Below the pieces are notes generated by a model. It had not been told where the DNA came from. It was given only the letters and a program-made list of their open reading frames with translations, and made no database searches. A stretch of 64,000 bases of DNA from Leishmania martiniquensis. Taxonomy: Eukaryota > Euglenozoa > Kinetoplastea > Trypanosomatida > Trypanosomatidae. This document shows, piece by piece, positions 30,200-41,861 of the stretch (the first letter of the stretch is position 1; every line of letters begins with the position of its first letter). Made by a program: the position numbers and the translations under genes. Location of the stretch: assembly GCF_017916325.1 (NCBI RefSeq), contig NC_090165.1:310001-374000 (forward strand), written 5' to 3'.

Positions 30200-32100
30200 G
30201 CGTAGGCCGTGCCGAGAAGGGGTCACATGGGCGCGGCGGAACCTGTCGTGAGGCACATCCAAGCTCCAGAACCGCTCAACGGGAGGGGTAGTGGTGGTGC
30301 ACTCGGGGCTGACCGACGCAGAGAAATCCAACTGCGATGGCTACGGCGAAACCAGCTGCGATCATCGAAGGCGGCGACCTCATCCGCGACTCTGCTCGCC
30401 GCGAGCCACGCAGCAGCATCTGTTCCCCCCCTCCCCCCTTTGGCAGCGACATGGCACGACAGGCGGAAGCGGTCGAGGGCGTCACTCCTTTGCCGAGCCG
30501 AAAAAAAAAGGACAGGGCAGAAGAGAGGCACCCGTGCAACGTCGCGGCCCGCGCCAACCCCCGCGCCCCCCCATACCACCAGTCGCAACGATGGCGGTGG
30601 CCTGCGCCGTTTCTTTACGGATAGCGTCCACATGTCTGCGTCCGCATTTACCGCCGTGACAGGGGGGCGAGAGGGGGGAGGGGTACTCCGGCATCCGAGC
30701 TCGCCCGCCCACCGCAACTGCACATTGGCCAAGCAGCGATATGGCGAGGACGCTGAAGTGTGCGGCACAAGCGTCATGCGCATGGACTGCTCGATGCTGC
30801 CGACAAGCGTACAGAACGTGCTCATTGCCCCGACTTTTCGGGGAGGCCACACCGCGCATAGCCAGCGGGGCAACCGACCGAAAGGAAGAGCCCCCGGACG
30901 CCACGCGGATAAGCATTTTGGAAGCAGGAGCGCGCCGATCTTGTGTGAGAGCGAGCTCGCACTCGTTTACGAGGCAGGCAGGCAGCGGGGGGGGGCTGCG
31001 GCAGACGTATTCGTCTCCAAGCAGCAGGTGGCACAGCCCGGAGAGACCATGGGAAAGATTTTCGAGCGCGTGCCACGACAGAGTCTGTGCGGCTGCGGAC
31101 CGAGGAGATGCAGAGGGCCTACAGGGAGCTCTGCCGCACCCACCCGCGCGCCGCGCTCTTCCTGAAGCTGGCGTGGCACTGCGCCGCACGAGCGGGCGAC
31201 CTGGGGACACTCCTGACAAGGGATGTGCACATCTCCGCACTCTCGGAGAGCTCGCCGACGGCCCCAGTATCACGATCCGCTATGGAAAGGGTGAAAGGTT
31301 CCGCGGGCCCTATGCGATAGGGACGCGATTGCAGCGAGAGGACGCGGCCCTGCTGCTGAAGCTGGTGAAGAGCCGAGGCCCAACGCAGCGCCTGTTTGCG
31401 GACGTGACGAGCCTCCGCGATCAGCTGCGCCGCGTGAACCCTGCGGCGGCCCTCCCGTCCATCCGGAAGGGCGCCGCCCGTTACCTGGCAGCGAACGGCG
31501 TATCCGAGGCGGACCTCATGCGGATCACCGGCCACACGCGAGCGGACACGCTCAAGCGGTACCTGGGCTATGGCCTCCAGCCAACGAAGGAGGCCGTTGC
31601 CACGCAGGAAAGCGCCGCGCAAGTCCTCCTAGGATTGACCAGCTAGGATGGAAGGCACCGACGGCGAAGAGCCTGGGGGTGTCGGACGCGGAGCTGTATG
31701 CGGAGATGCGCCGCATGCAGGGGCTGCCACCGGTGGCGACGCTGCCCGACGCGCGGCAGTGGCCCCTGCACCTGAAGCACACCGCGCCGCTGGACCTGGC
31801 GGCCTTGCGGGAAATGCCCACGGCGCACAGCCGCACGAAGCGGTTCCTGGAGCAGGCCATCCAATACATGAACCCGAGGCGTTTCGTGGGAATGCAGCCT
31901 GACACCCGTCCCTCAGGAAGGGGCGACTGCAGGAGTCGTAGCAAACAGCTGTGACGGGACCGTTCTTCGCAGCACGCACACATCCCACGCAGCGGGGAGC
32001 GCACAGAACGAATACACTCGGCACGATGGGAAGGCAAAACTGCCGAGGGGGAGGTGTAGGAGGAGGCCTCTCGTCCAGTCCGGAGCTCCACTCCCAGGAG
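30200..32100 (+). mobile_element. Relic of a tyrosine-recombinase transposable element (DIRS/TATE-like)
   Basis: This block, wedged between the two carrier copies, contains the broken recombinase listed separately and differs from its surroundings in being GC-rich and coding-like in shifting frames. Tyrosine-recombinase elements known in Leishmania are the telomere-associated TATE elements, of DIRS type. Membership is inference from the recombinase alone. The borders are approximate: no terminal or target-site repeats were identified, and no reverse transcriptase was seen. Sequence before about 31040 does not give a clear domain in any frame. Confidence 0.55.
31040..31905 (+). pseudogene. Broken tyrosine recombinase/integrase
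   Basis: The catalytic residues of a tyrosine recombinase can be followed across frames. Arg I sits in WHCAARAGDLGTLL (codon at 31189). The beta-strand Lys is in RYGKGERF (31287). The second Arg is in PSIRKGAARYLAANGV (31464), where the usual His of the HxxR box is Pro. The His of ITGHTRADTL is at 31533 and the nucleophile Tyr in KRYLGYG at 31560. The Arg I segment is in one frame and the rest in another, with the break near 31230-31245. After a stop at 31644-31646, a third frame continues with coding-like sequence, from about IDQLGWKAPTAKSLGVSDAE to residues near 31905. The intact active site within a disrupted frame indicates a once-functional enzyme. Described as found, without reconstruction. 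Confidence 0.75.
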
Positions 32101-34988
32101 AAGCGAGACCCGCGAGCGCAGCGAAGACGCAGCAAACTTTACTCTCTAAATGCAGAGCTGTGCTGTTTAAGCGCCTGCGTCTCGCAGGAGCGTCAGCCAC
32201 TCACATCACGTTCTTCTTTGCGCGCGCGGGGGGCTCCTTTCTAACAAAACCGTCACGCGACATTGGCGTAGACGTGTTTGGTGCGTGCTCGCCAGCTCGT
32301 CGCTGATGGCGGCGGTGGTGTATCCGTTTCTCGCGAAAAGGATATGCCGTGTCGTGGGCACTCGCACCTCCTTTTTCGCTCTCCACTTAGACTGCGTTTT
32401 TTTCTTTCTAAAGCGCATCAAACTTCCTTCACTTGTATGCTGGGAACTCACAGATTTGGGTGCAGAGAAGTCACTGCGTGCGTGGATGAGTGCGCAAGGT
32501 CGGCGGCGTCTCCGCGTGCGACGTCTTGGGTAGAGCGGGGGTAGGGGCAGGAGCGGCGCCCATGCAGCAAGGCTGCTGCAAGGTTCGGGGTGCGAGCAGA
32601 GCTGCTGCGGAGGGGGAGGGTGACGGTGCCGCATTCGTGAGAAGGGGTGCGATCGTGCGAGCATCATGGTCGATACGACCGAATGCGAGGAAAGCCGCAG
32701 CGCGTCAGCGCATTCGTGGTGAGGGGGAGGCGCCCACCGACACGTTTGGCGCACAGGAAAAAAGTTGCACCACTGCTCTCTTTTCCAAACACTGGTGATG
32801 CAGAAACGAATGCGGCTCGTGTCGGCTCAATACTTGCGAATCCATGCGCATGTGTATAGATTAGTTGGTAAGTAAGGATATATATATATGCGTGTGGTTC
32901 GTGATGTGCTTTCCCCCCTCTCTCAACTCGGGTGTAAATGCGGTGTTGCTTTCTTGCTTTTATAAATATATATTGCTTTAGCTGGACTCCAACTCAGGCG
33001 CTGCACACCCCCCTTTTCCTCTGAGACCTCTCACTGCTCCCCTCCTCTCTCTCTCCTCTTGTCACTCTCCCGCTATGGTTGAGCACGAGTACACTTAGGC
33101 GTATACGGTCTGACCTCGAATAGCGTTCCCATTAAATTTGTCATCGAGCTGCGTAACTGCGCGACTCTCAAGCCCCTTCCTCCGGGCGTGGACAGCGTAA
33201 GCGCGGATAGGCATGCCCCACGATCGCTGGTGCCCGCAAAGACACGCGTCGTCATGGTGTGCAAAGGCTCTTTCTCTCTCCCCCTTTTTTTAAAAAGTCT
33301 GTGCCGCTTTTTTCCTGTCCTTTTTTCTCTGTTACGCCCCCCTCTCGCTCGCTCGCTCGACAGGGGGGAGGGGGAGTGATCGCACATCATTCCCTCGCCT
33401 CCTATCCCCCTCCCCCCAGTCGCTGCCGGCCCGTCGCCATCTGGGTGGTACAGTCGCTTCTTGGTGGGTGGCTGGTGCTTCATTCGCAGAGCTGTGCCGC
33501 ATCAAGTGGCGAGCAGGCGCGCGCACGCGTATGGCTGCTGCCGCGAGCCTGCTCGCGTTCCCGCTTTTCGTTTCCGCTCTGCTCCCACGCTTTTCTTTTT
33601 TTCGTGTGGGGATGCGTAGACTTTCCTCGCATCATCACCCTCCCCGTACGTGCATTAGCCCCTGTCATTTCGTTTCTGCCTCTCCGCCCCGAACGCCCTT
33701 CCCCCCCTCCCTCAACAAGTGCGCGAGGCAGAACACCGCACCTTACATCTTCCAATGAGCACGATGCAGTGACCAGTGACGGAGGCTGGGGCGTAGCGGG
33801 CGGTAGGAGGATCAGGGGGCCGTTAACGAAAGAAGAGAAGACAGAAACGGTTGTCTGTCCGCTTGTGTCTCTGTCTCTTACGCTGCAGGCGTATGCTGCG
33901 GCCGCACCAGTTGCTGGCACCATACTATCTGCTATGCTGTTGCGGCTCTATTGACGACGCACACGCACACATGAACACACATACGTAGCGGAAGAGCAGG
34001 AAGGGTGACGTGTGCGTTGCGCATCATCGTTACAGCGAGAGGTAACGAAGCGAAGTCCTCCTCACCCCCTCCCCCTCTGGCTCCCCCTTCTCTCTTAGCG
34101 AGACTGTCTGGGTCGCTAGCAGGAGATCCCGGCGGAGTAACAAAGTGCCCTTTCACCCCCCTCTTCTCCCTCAGTTTTTGCATGTTCACGCCATTCCTTC
34201 TCTTATGCCGCCCTCCTCCCTCCTCCCTAACTCTCTGCATGCTTCTCGCATCATCGCATCCTCGGGGCACCTTCGCTCTGAGGGCTCTGAACTACCCGCA
34301 CGATGTCGGGGTGACAGGCCCCCCCTCTTTCCCTTTCCCTCCTACAGAGCTGCATCGACAAGATTTTTCATAAAGACCCCATAAGTGTGTCTCTTCTCAT
34401 CGCTTCTTTTTCCCTGCGCTTTCTTCTCCTCGCGCGCCTCCTCGCGCCCGCCTGTACGCGTCTGCAGTGTGCGCACCGCCTTCCGACGTCGCTTTCAGAT
34501 TTACTCTGATTGACCAAAGGCTGAGGCGGCCCGAAGTCTCTCTCTGCTCTTTTTCCCCCTCTCTTTGCCCCCCTCCCCCGCCTCCTCTACACATTCAGAG
34601 GTGCATCTTAAGCCGTGCGTATCTGTGTGTGTGCGTGTGCGTGTGGCTTGGACGTCTCTTGCCTTCATGAAACGCACCGGCAAAGCTTACAGCGGACTCG
34701 ACTCCGGCCTTGCACACGCCTTGCCTACGCCCTCCCCCGACGCACACGGCGCCGTGTCGCGCTCTTTTGTTTTTTTCTGTTTAAATTTTCTCTCTCTCCG
34801 TCGCTCCGCTCTCCTTTCCCTCTCTTCGAGGACCACCTCAGGGAAGGGAAGCCGATTTGGGCCTTCGGTGTGCCGACCGGAGTGTGGGATTCGTTTGGGT
34901 AACATCACGGCGCTGTGAGCAGCAGGGAACTGCCCCCGACCCGAGCGCTTCGAATACGTTTTCTCCGTTTATTCTCTTTGACCTCCTT
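32101..34988. other. Spacer before carrier B
   Basis: 2.9 kb, no supportable gene. It holds short TA-rich runs at 32879-32890 and 32961-32974, and pyrimidine-rich blocks at about 33280-33420 and 34370-34580. The tract ending CCCTCTCTTCGAG gives a possible trans-splice AG at 34829-34830. Confidence 0.55.
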
Positions 34989-36005
34989 ATGACGTCGGTG
35001 GACATGTACGTGGACGGGGTCGTCGCCTCCATGTGTGCCACGGTCATCTCCAACCCCTTCGATGTCATGCGGACGCGGATGCAGCTTCAGGGCGAGCTGT
35101 GCAAGCGCGGTGAGTACAAGGTTGTGTACCAGAACCTGGCGCAGGGTATGGTGCGTGTGGCTCGCGAAGAGGGCCTGCGTGCACTGCAGAAGGGCCTCGT
35201 GTCGTCTGTGATGTGGCAGGTGATGCAGAACGGGATCCGTGTCGGGCTGTACCCTGCTGTGCGTGCGGAGATGAGCTTCACGTGTGGGTCCGATGCCATC
35301 TACGTGTCGGTACTCGCGGCGGCCTTGTGTGGCCTTGTGGGCAACTACGTTTCCTCGCCGTTCCAGCTGGTGAAGACGCGCCTGCAGTCGCAGCGCAACA
35401 CGATTGTGACGGCCCGGGGCGACATGCTGTCGAAGGCGACGACGGGAGAGCAGTACAGCTACGCTGGCGTGCGTGATGCGTTCCGCACGATCTACCGCAC
35501 AGGCGGCCTGCGAGCACTCTGGAAGGGCTCGCACATTGCGGCGCAGCGCACGGTAGTGAGCTCCGCGACACAGCTCACCGCGTACGACGTGGCCAAGCCG
35601 AGGATATGCCAAGCGATGGGTTGGCGCGCCTCCGACATCCGCGTGCACATCTGCTCTGCGATTGTGACTGTAATGTGTGTTGTGGTTTTTGTAAATCCAC
35701 TCGACGTGGTGAAGACACGCTGCTTCAATCATCGCGTCGGCGAACCCGCGGTGTACTCCTCAAACCTCGCTTTAGCGACGTGGAAGATCTACCGTATCGA
35801 GGGGGTGCGTGGGCTGTACAAGGGCTCGATGGCGCTCTTCTTCCGCTCGGCGCCGCACAACACGGCGACGTTTGTAACGCTGGAGTACCTGCGCAAGCTG
35901 CGTGAGCGCTACACGAACCGATCGTACACGTCTGGGTCGTCCGTGGACAAGTCGATTGGGCTTTACAGGGTTGGGGGCGCTAAGAGCGGCAAAGACGAGC
36001 CTTAG
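34989..36005 (+). CDS. Mitochondrial carrier, copy B (SLC25; oxaloacetate carrier-like)
   Basis: A 338-residue paralogue of the carrier at 28117, with the same three-repeat SLC25 layout. Motifs are PFDVMR, PFQLVK and, unlike copy A, PLDVVK with the basic residue present at 242. Differences from copy A cluster at residues 2-3, 189-191 (VVS here, LVG in A) and 223-242, the fifth transmembrane helix, plus the tail after residue 323, which is 15 residues here. Elsewhere the DNA is almost identical, with one silent change noted in an Ala-Leu-Ala segment. The 223-242 patch uses A/T-ending codons (GTT TTT GTA AAT), unlike the rest of the gene. The start is the ATG at 34989. The frame extends upstream only with non-ATG codons. 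Confidence 0.92.
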   Translation: MTSVDMYVDGVVASMCATVISNPFDVMRTRMQLQGELCKRGEYKVVYQNLAQGMVRVAREEGLRALQKGLVSSVMWQVMQNGIRVGLYPAVRAEMSFTCGSDAIYVSVLAAALCGLVGNYVSSPFQLVKTRLQSQRNTIVTARGDMLSKATTGEQYSYAGVRDAFRTIYRTGGLRALWKGSHIAAQRTVVSSATQLTAYDVAKPRICQAMGWRASDIRVHICSAIVTVMCVVVFVNPLDVVKTRCFNHRVGEPAVYSSNLALATWKIYRIEGVRGLYKGSMALFFRSAPHNTATFVTLEYLRKLRERYTNRSYTSGSSVDKSIGLYRVGGAKSGKDEP

Positions 36006-37115
36006 TCGAGTGCCCCGGCCACAGTTGCTCTGCATAAAGGGGGTTGGGGGAGTGGTAATTCGCCTTCGTGGCGTCAAGGCAGTGAAGGTCTTTGCGGCGA
36101 CGTGCAGCTCACTTTTTCGCGCCGCTTTGATTGCTGACGCTGCGGTGTGTTTGGTCTGCCGCTTCAGCAGCGATGGTGTGGTGGTCGGATTTGTTTAGGC
36201 GGTGGGAGTGCTCCCTGCTCGCAGAGTGCTCATGTGGTGGTGGTGGTGCTAGTAGATCCTGCGCGGCCATCTCAGTATATGGCGGACTCTAACGAATGCT
36301 TCACGGGCGACTGAGAAGTGTGCGCTTGTGTGTGGTGTGGAGGGGCAGAAGAGGTGAGCCCAAGTAGAGGGGGGGCGAGCTCAACGGAAAGGGCTGCCGT
36401 TGAACGCTGTGGCAGTGGTGACTCGGTGAGCTCTGCCTGCGAGCTATCGCCCATCAACGCTGACTCGATCCACGCTGCAGAGAATGGAATACGTAACGAG
36501 AACAACGGTGCTCTCAGCCATCGCACAAAACTGAAGTGAGCTGAGAGGGTGAGAGCGAGCAAAGGCCTCTTTCGTTTCTCGTTGCCGGCACACTGCCCTA
36601 TCCGTGCCTGCGCGCGCCTCGCCTATGTGTGACGACAGCGGCAGCGGTGCGATGAGGTGCAAAAAGAAAAAGATTCTGGCGGACTATCTTGACATTATCC
36701 ACAGACGCTTCCCCCCTCTTCTCGTGCCTCGAAAGAGTGTGCATCGCGCTCTTCTCGTGCATGCGCGCCTACTCTCGTCGCCGCTGCTCTCCCTCACCTC
36801 GGCAATGATTCCCAGTCAGCGCCGTAGCGCACGTGTCTCTGCTTGTTGTACAGCTTCTTTTCAGTACATCACTCCTCTGTTCGCCAAGTGACTCGCCGCA
36901 GCTCTCTGTCTCGAGCCTGTTGCGTTTCTTGCCTACGCGAGCCTCCCTTCACTCTGGCGCAGGAGTCGAAGACGGTGGAGGAAAGAACACTGCATCTGCC
37001 GGAGTTGCTGTGTAGCTGCAGGCTCGACGCAAGACGGACGTCGAATGACGGTCGAAAAGGTGGACTCTCCGCTGCCCTTGTGCTACAGCTCTTCTCTTCG
37101 GCTGCCGTGCGTTGG
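36006..37115. other. Spacer after carrier B
   Basis: 1.1 kb with a short TGG/GGT run near 36235-36250 and no supportable gene. A pyrimidine stretch ending TTCTTTTCAG gives an AG at 36863-36864, a candidate acceptor for the next gene. Confidence 0.5.
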
Positions 37116-37727
37116 ATGCTGGTGCGGCTGCTTCAGGGCGCTGGTTTGGTGCACGCCCGCCGGCTACACCCGGCAGGGTCGCCGGTACTTTCCTGCTGCG
37201 TCTCGCATCTTGACACAAGCTCCTTGTCGTCGCTGACTGAAGGAGTGCGCGCGTCGCACATTAACTCTTTCAAGGAGACAGGGTATTATCGACTGGAGAA
37301 CCTAAAGCACATCAATATTGACCCCTCCGTCTACGAAGTTCGCACGATGCGCGGCAGCGGCCCGGGCGGCCAAGGTACGAATAGCAGCAGCAACAAGGTC
37401 GAGCTGCGGGTGGACATGGAGCTCCTATCCGAATTCTTTGATGACGAGCTCCTGACTGCACTGCGCCGAAACGAGGCCGGCGGCTCGCTCACCACTGACG
37501 GAACAACCATTGTCGTGAGCTGTCACGAACACCGTAGCGCGCTGCAAAACAAAGAGGGCTGCTTGCGCAAGCTGCAGGCGCTACTGCACAAGGCGTCTTG
37601 GGTGCCACCGGTCGAGGCCGGCCCCGCCGAGCGGCCATCCTTCATGGTCACCGAGCAGAAGGCTAGGCGACGTAAGAAGAGCAGCATGAGCCGCATGACC
37701 CGCGCCGCGCGTAGTGGGTCGTGGTGA
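37116..37727 (+). CDS. Mitochondrial GGQ peptidyl-tRNA hydrolase, ICT1/ArfB-like
   Basis: A 203-residue protein with a class I release-factor catalytic domain but no codon-recognition domain, as in ICT1/ArfB, which hydrolyse peptidyl-tRNA on stalled ribosomes. The catalytic GGQ is at residues 84-86 in RGSGPGGQGTNSSSNKVELR, the canonical context. The C-terminal tail is basic (QKARRRKKSSMSRMTRAARS), the part that in ArfB enters the empty mRNA channel. The first 40 residues are basic and hydrophobic and fit a mitochondrial presequence. The ATG at 37116 is the first ATG in a longer frame that opens with TTG far upstream. ICT1 in other eukaryotes is a mitoribosomal subunit. The same is plausible here but inferred. 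Confidence 0.87.
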   Translation: MLVRLLQGAGLVHARRLHPAGSPVLSCCVSHLDTSSLSSLTEGVRASHINSFKETGYYRLENLKHINIDPSVYEVRTMRGSGPGGQGTNSSSNKVELRVDMELLSEFFDDELLTALRRNEAGGSLTTDGTTIVVSCHEHRSALQNKEGCLRKLQALLHKASWVPPVEAGPAERPSFMVTEQKARRRKKSSMSRMTRAARSGSW

Positions 37728-38488
37728 GGTGAGGAGCCTAGGAGAGGTTCCCCGTCGGAAGGCTCGGCGCTGGGGCATGTGTCTGTGTAGGCGACTGTGC
37801 AGTTGAAGGCAGCCTGTTTCCCTCCCCTCCCCCTTGCTGCAAAACTGCCTGCCTCGTTGCAGCCATGCACGCTTACCGTGTTCCTGACCCCCCCTCTCCT
37901 CCAGTGCTGCGCTGAGCCTGTTATCGCTGTCTCTCTCTCTCTTTCGTCCTTTGTGACCCCGAGAGGCTTCGTCTTCTGCCTCGGCTTCCTCCTCCCTCGC
38001 CGCCTCTTTGATATGCACACGTGCACACCTACATATATTGACCCGCTTCACGGGAACCACGTATAAATCGGCTGCTGAGGCCGGCGGGACGAGGACGTCT
38101 TGTCGCGCACACGGCGTGTGGCTAAGAACTTGCGCGCGCGCAGAGCCCCGTCTGCCCTCGCCCTGCTCTCTCTTCGGGTCCACTCCCTAAATCTGCACGG
38201 TGCACATCCACAGTCACACCGATAAACGCTTCGGTAGCACAACAGACACGCCTCATCACGCGCAACGGCTTGCATGCCGAACGATGTCTACTTCAACGAC
38301 AGTAAGCTGCCCTCCCCATCTCCTCTTTCTCTTCTCTCTCTTCAGCTTCTCCGTTTCACCTCCCGCACCACAGGCACGCAGTCGCCTTCCTCTCAACACA
38401 TCACTCCCCCCGCCCCGCCCCCTTGCGGATCGCTTTCTATATCTTCCACAGCTAACAGTCTCTTCGGCGCCGCGCCACGAAAAAATAT
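37728..38488. other. Spacer before SDHAF2
   Basis: 760 bases without a gene. It contains a strong trans-splice signal just upstream of SDHAF2. Confidence 0.6.
38311..38345 (+). promoter_or_regulatory. Predicted spliced-leader acceptor for SDHAF2
   Basis: An almost pure CT tract of about 30 bases ends in CTTCAG with AG at 38344-38345, 144 bases before the ATG. One of the clearest such signals in the window. Confidence 0.55.
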
Positions 38489-39193
38489 ATGCTGCGTCGG
38501 CTCGCTGCGTCGCGAGGCGCCTCTGCAACAGAAGCAGTGGGGCCTCTCGCCGCGACTGTCACTATGGCTTTCGCCACGCCTGCTTCTCAGCGCTGGTGCA
38601 GCAGCGCGACAAGCGACAAGCCCGGCGCAGCTGCGCCGAACCCGTTTGCTTCCGAGGTCGCCAAGACTTTGCGCGAGCGAGTATTCTCTCGGGGCTTCGC
38701 TGCTACGAAGGCCGCCACATCGAAGGAGACGGAACTGCTGAAGAAGTGGCGCACGGGCGACGGCACACCGGAGCAGTCCCTGCGCCAACTGGCGACTCCC
38801 GGTACGGCGGACACATCCGATGTAGAGGCGCGGATTGCAGAAGGCGCTCGTAGCGTGGCGGTCTCGCACGGGGAGACGTTCCGCGACTCCCGCCCTATCG
38901 ACCCCAATGAAACGGTAGAGAGCAAGCGCCGCCGGCTCATCTATCAGTCTCGGTACCGCGGCATGGTGGAGATGGACCTTATCTTTGGCCACTTCGCGCG
39001 GTGCAAGCTTGAGACCCTTGACGCGTCCATGCTGGACGAGTACGACACACTCCTGAAGCAGCTGGACAGCGAACTCTTCCGCTGGCTGGTGATAGGTTTG
39101 GATGCACCAGAGGAGGTAGCGAAGCTGCGCTGCTTTGGCGAGCTGTGCCGCTTCATCACCGAGGAGCGCGCAGAGTTGCTGAGCTCTGTCTGA
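38489..39193 (+). CDS. SDHAF2: Succinate dehydrogenase assembly factor 2 (SDHAF2/Sdh5)
   Basis: A 234-residue mitochondrial factor that should aid flavinylation of the succinate dehydrogenase flavoprotein. The conserved domain at about 143-225 reads KRRRLIYQSRYRGMVEMD, the family signature with the RGM motif (157-159), then LIFGHFARCKLETLDASMLD, a helix with EYDTLLK, and the Trp-containing helix FRWLVIGLDAPEEV. Residues 1 to about 40 are a clear presequence (MLRRLAASRG). The 100-residue stretch between presequence and domain is longer than in human or yeast proteins and is charged and probably flexible. The start is the first ATG of the frame, placed correctly relative to a strong splice acceptor. 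Confidence 0.9.
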   Translation: MLRRLAASRGASATEAVGPLAATVTMAFATPASQRWCSSATSDKPGAAAPNPFASEVAKTLRERVFSRGFAATKAATSKETELLKKWRTGDGTPEQSLRQLATPGTADTSDVEARIAEGARSVAVSHGETFRDSRPIDPNETVESKRRRLIYQSRYRGMVEMDLIFGHFARCKLETLDASMLDEYDTLLKQLDSELFRWLVIGLDAPEEVAKLRCFGELCRFITEERAELLSSV

Positions 39194-41861
39194 GAAAGGG
39201 AGGAAGAGGCGGCATCGCGCATGTCGTCCGAACCACCGCTCTTCCTTATCGGCTCTTCGTTATGCAATGCGGGGCACGCCTACACGCCGTCTTGCCGTTC
39301 TTTAGAACATGCGCCCCCCACTCCTTCCTCTATTAGTCGCTGTCCCTCGCGTCTTCGTATGGGGACGTCTCGTTGTTGAATTCGCTACCGCTGGCGCTCA
39401 CCCACGTGCGACTGCAACATTCACTGAGGGTACGCACCGGCGCTCTGCGCCTTCCTCCCCTCCCCGCACTGCCTTCTTCACGCCTTTCCTTTTCATGCGT
39501 ATGTTTCCCGTTGCGTGGTGATGCGTGTGTGCTGCAATAGGTGAGAGGTGCTGCACTGCGCTGAAGAGACGCCATCGTGCTTAAGACGAAGTCATACATC
39601 AGAAGCCCCTCAGACGCTCTCTCTCTCCCCTCCGCTTCCCGCCCGCTTCTCAGCAAGAGCAGTAATGGCGATGCATGTGGCTTAGAGGGGCGGGGACGCG
39701 GTAGCTGCCAAGCGTCTTCTTAGCAATCCTCTGCAGGTGGGTGAGGGGGAGAGGGTAAAGGGGGGAGGAGTGCCTCCCAACCTCATCACCTCTGCTTTTG
39801 CCGCACTTTCTTATCTGCCCCACTTCCGCTTCTACGTGAAACGCTCCTTCTGGCGCGTGAGCGTCATCCTCCATCGCGCCCACCCCTTCTCTCTCTCTCG
39901 CTCCCGGCGTCACCCTGCTGTGATGCGTGTATGCCTTTCCTCCTATATCTTTGACCGCACGGATGCAGTGTAGGGAGGGGAGGGGGGCGGGGCTCACCGA
40001 CGAGGAGGCGAGTGGTACCTGGGGCACTTCTGCAATCTCTCTTCCCCCGTCGACTCTTTAGGACCGTGGCTTCCGCCCCTTCTTCACTGCTGCCACCGCA
40101 TTTCCTTTCTCGTGCGTGCGAGGGGCTCTTCTTCCTCTTCCTCTGCTTTTCTTCGATGTTCCACTCGACTCGCCCCTTCCCCTTCCCCCTCCCCCACCAC
40201 CACCGGGCGAGCGCGTCATCCAGTGGGGGAGCCAACGACGACTCCTCCTCACGTGTCTTCGGGTGCTCGCGGCTGCCGAGTGCGAGGGAGGGCAGACACA
40301 GACCTTTTCATCAACGTATCGCAAGCGCACTCGATCCTGTAGGCCTTCGTAGAGCTTCTCAACGTACCTCTGCACGCGCATACATCAGGATGCCTTCCAC
40401 TGCCCCCACCCCCCTCCGGCACTCGGGCACTCGCTGTGTTCTCTTCCCTGATATCGCACCGATCGGTATAACAAAGAGAGGTGGAGAGGCGCCCATGGCA
40501 CGGCAAACGAGTCCCGGATAGGCCTTTACGGCTTCGACCTTGGTGCAGGCTCACTGCTGCACGCACTAAACACACACGCACCTTCCCTTCGCGTCCTGTC
40601 GACGCAGCTGATGATATTTCCCCCTCCTTTCATTGTTCACCCAACCTTTGTCGGCGTGCCAACATGCCCGCCGATCAGTCCCTCTCCCCTCCCCCCGTCC
40701 CTCGTCTCTCTGCCCCTTTCCCTTTTCGCCCCTCTGCCCACCCTTCTGCGAACAGAGAAACCGGCAAGAAGAGAAAAAAATAAGAAAGACATCTTCGCCT
40801 CTCCCTTTGTGGCATACTCTTTCGCCCTATCGCCCATCCCTTCTCCCTCCCTTCCCTCCCTCTCACTTTCTATTCTGTGCGTACACTCATCTCGCACCCC
40901 TCCCCTTCCCCTCCTGCGCAGGTCTCTGTGTGGGTGCTCTGCTTCCCCTCCATTTTCCTCCCATTGTGTGGCCCTCAATGACCCCTGCCCACCTCCGACA
41001 CACGCGCCCTGTCGCTTGTCTGCCGCCTTCTTCCTCTCAACCTCACCGTTCTGTGTGTCCGCACCTCTTCCCTCTTTCTGTCTTGTGTAGCACCTCGTTC
41101 ACTGCGTGCGGTGTGTTTCTCAGCGTGAGTGTGCGCCCATGGCGGAGTGCATTGCACACCTGTCCACAACGCACATTAGTCACACGCGTAAACCGCCGCT
41201 GTCACCGCCAGCTCCTCCCCACTTCCAACATTGAGCGAGTCCACTTAGCTGGCGCTCATCACAGGCGTGTATATATATATATATATATGTATACATTCAA
41301 GAGCTCCTTGGTGTGCTGAAAAGATGGAGAGAGGTGAACGAAGAGGAAAGGCGGAGCTGTCCTGTGGCGGGTCCTCTGCTATCGCTTTTGTGTATGCGCG
41401 GTGTGGATGTACGCTCCCTCTGTCTCTGTCATCTCCGAGTTGATGGCGCCCTCCCCCTCTTTTCTTTTTCCTCGTCGCGGTTCTCTTCTTCCCTCTTTGT
41501 CTTCATCAACTAGCTGTTGTCGCTGCGCCTTATCCTGCGCTGTCCTCTGCGCTGCTCCCTCCGTCCCTACATGCATCTCTCTTTACCCCTCTTTCTTTCT
41601 TCCTCAGCGGGCTGCTCTGTGATCTGGTGGCCTTTTCATCTTACACGCGCTGTACAACTTGACTCTCTCTCCCTTTCCGGCTGCATGTGCGTGTGTGTGT
41701 GTGTAAGTGTGCGTGTGACTCTTTCGCTCGCGCCGGGCACCGCGCTTTCTCTCTCTCGCACTGTTTCCTTCACGCCCTCTCTTCTTTCCGCGCTGTGATT
41801 CATTCCGCAGCCTCAGTGGCGGTGCATTTTTTTATTCTTTACAACGTTTCTATTTGGTGGT
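39194..41861. other. Spacer before the IQ pseudogene
   Basis: 2.7 kb, dominated by pyrimidine-rich sequence (especially 40600-41080 and 41400-41800). A TA dinucleotide run lies at about 41271-41288. The ORFs here read as Pro/Ser/Leu/Phe translations of CT-rich DNA and are not accepted. Confidence 0.6.
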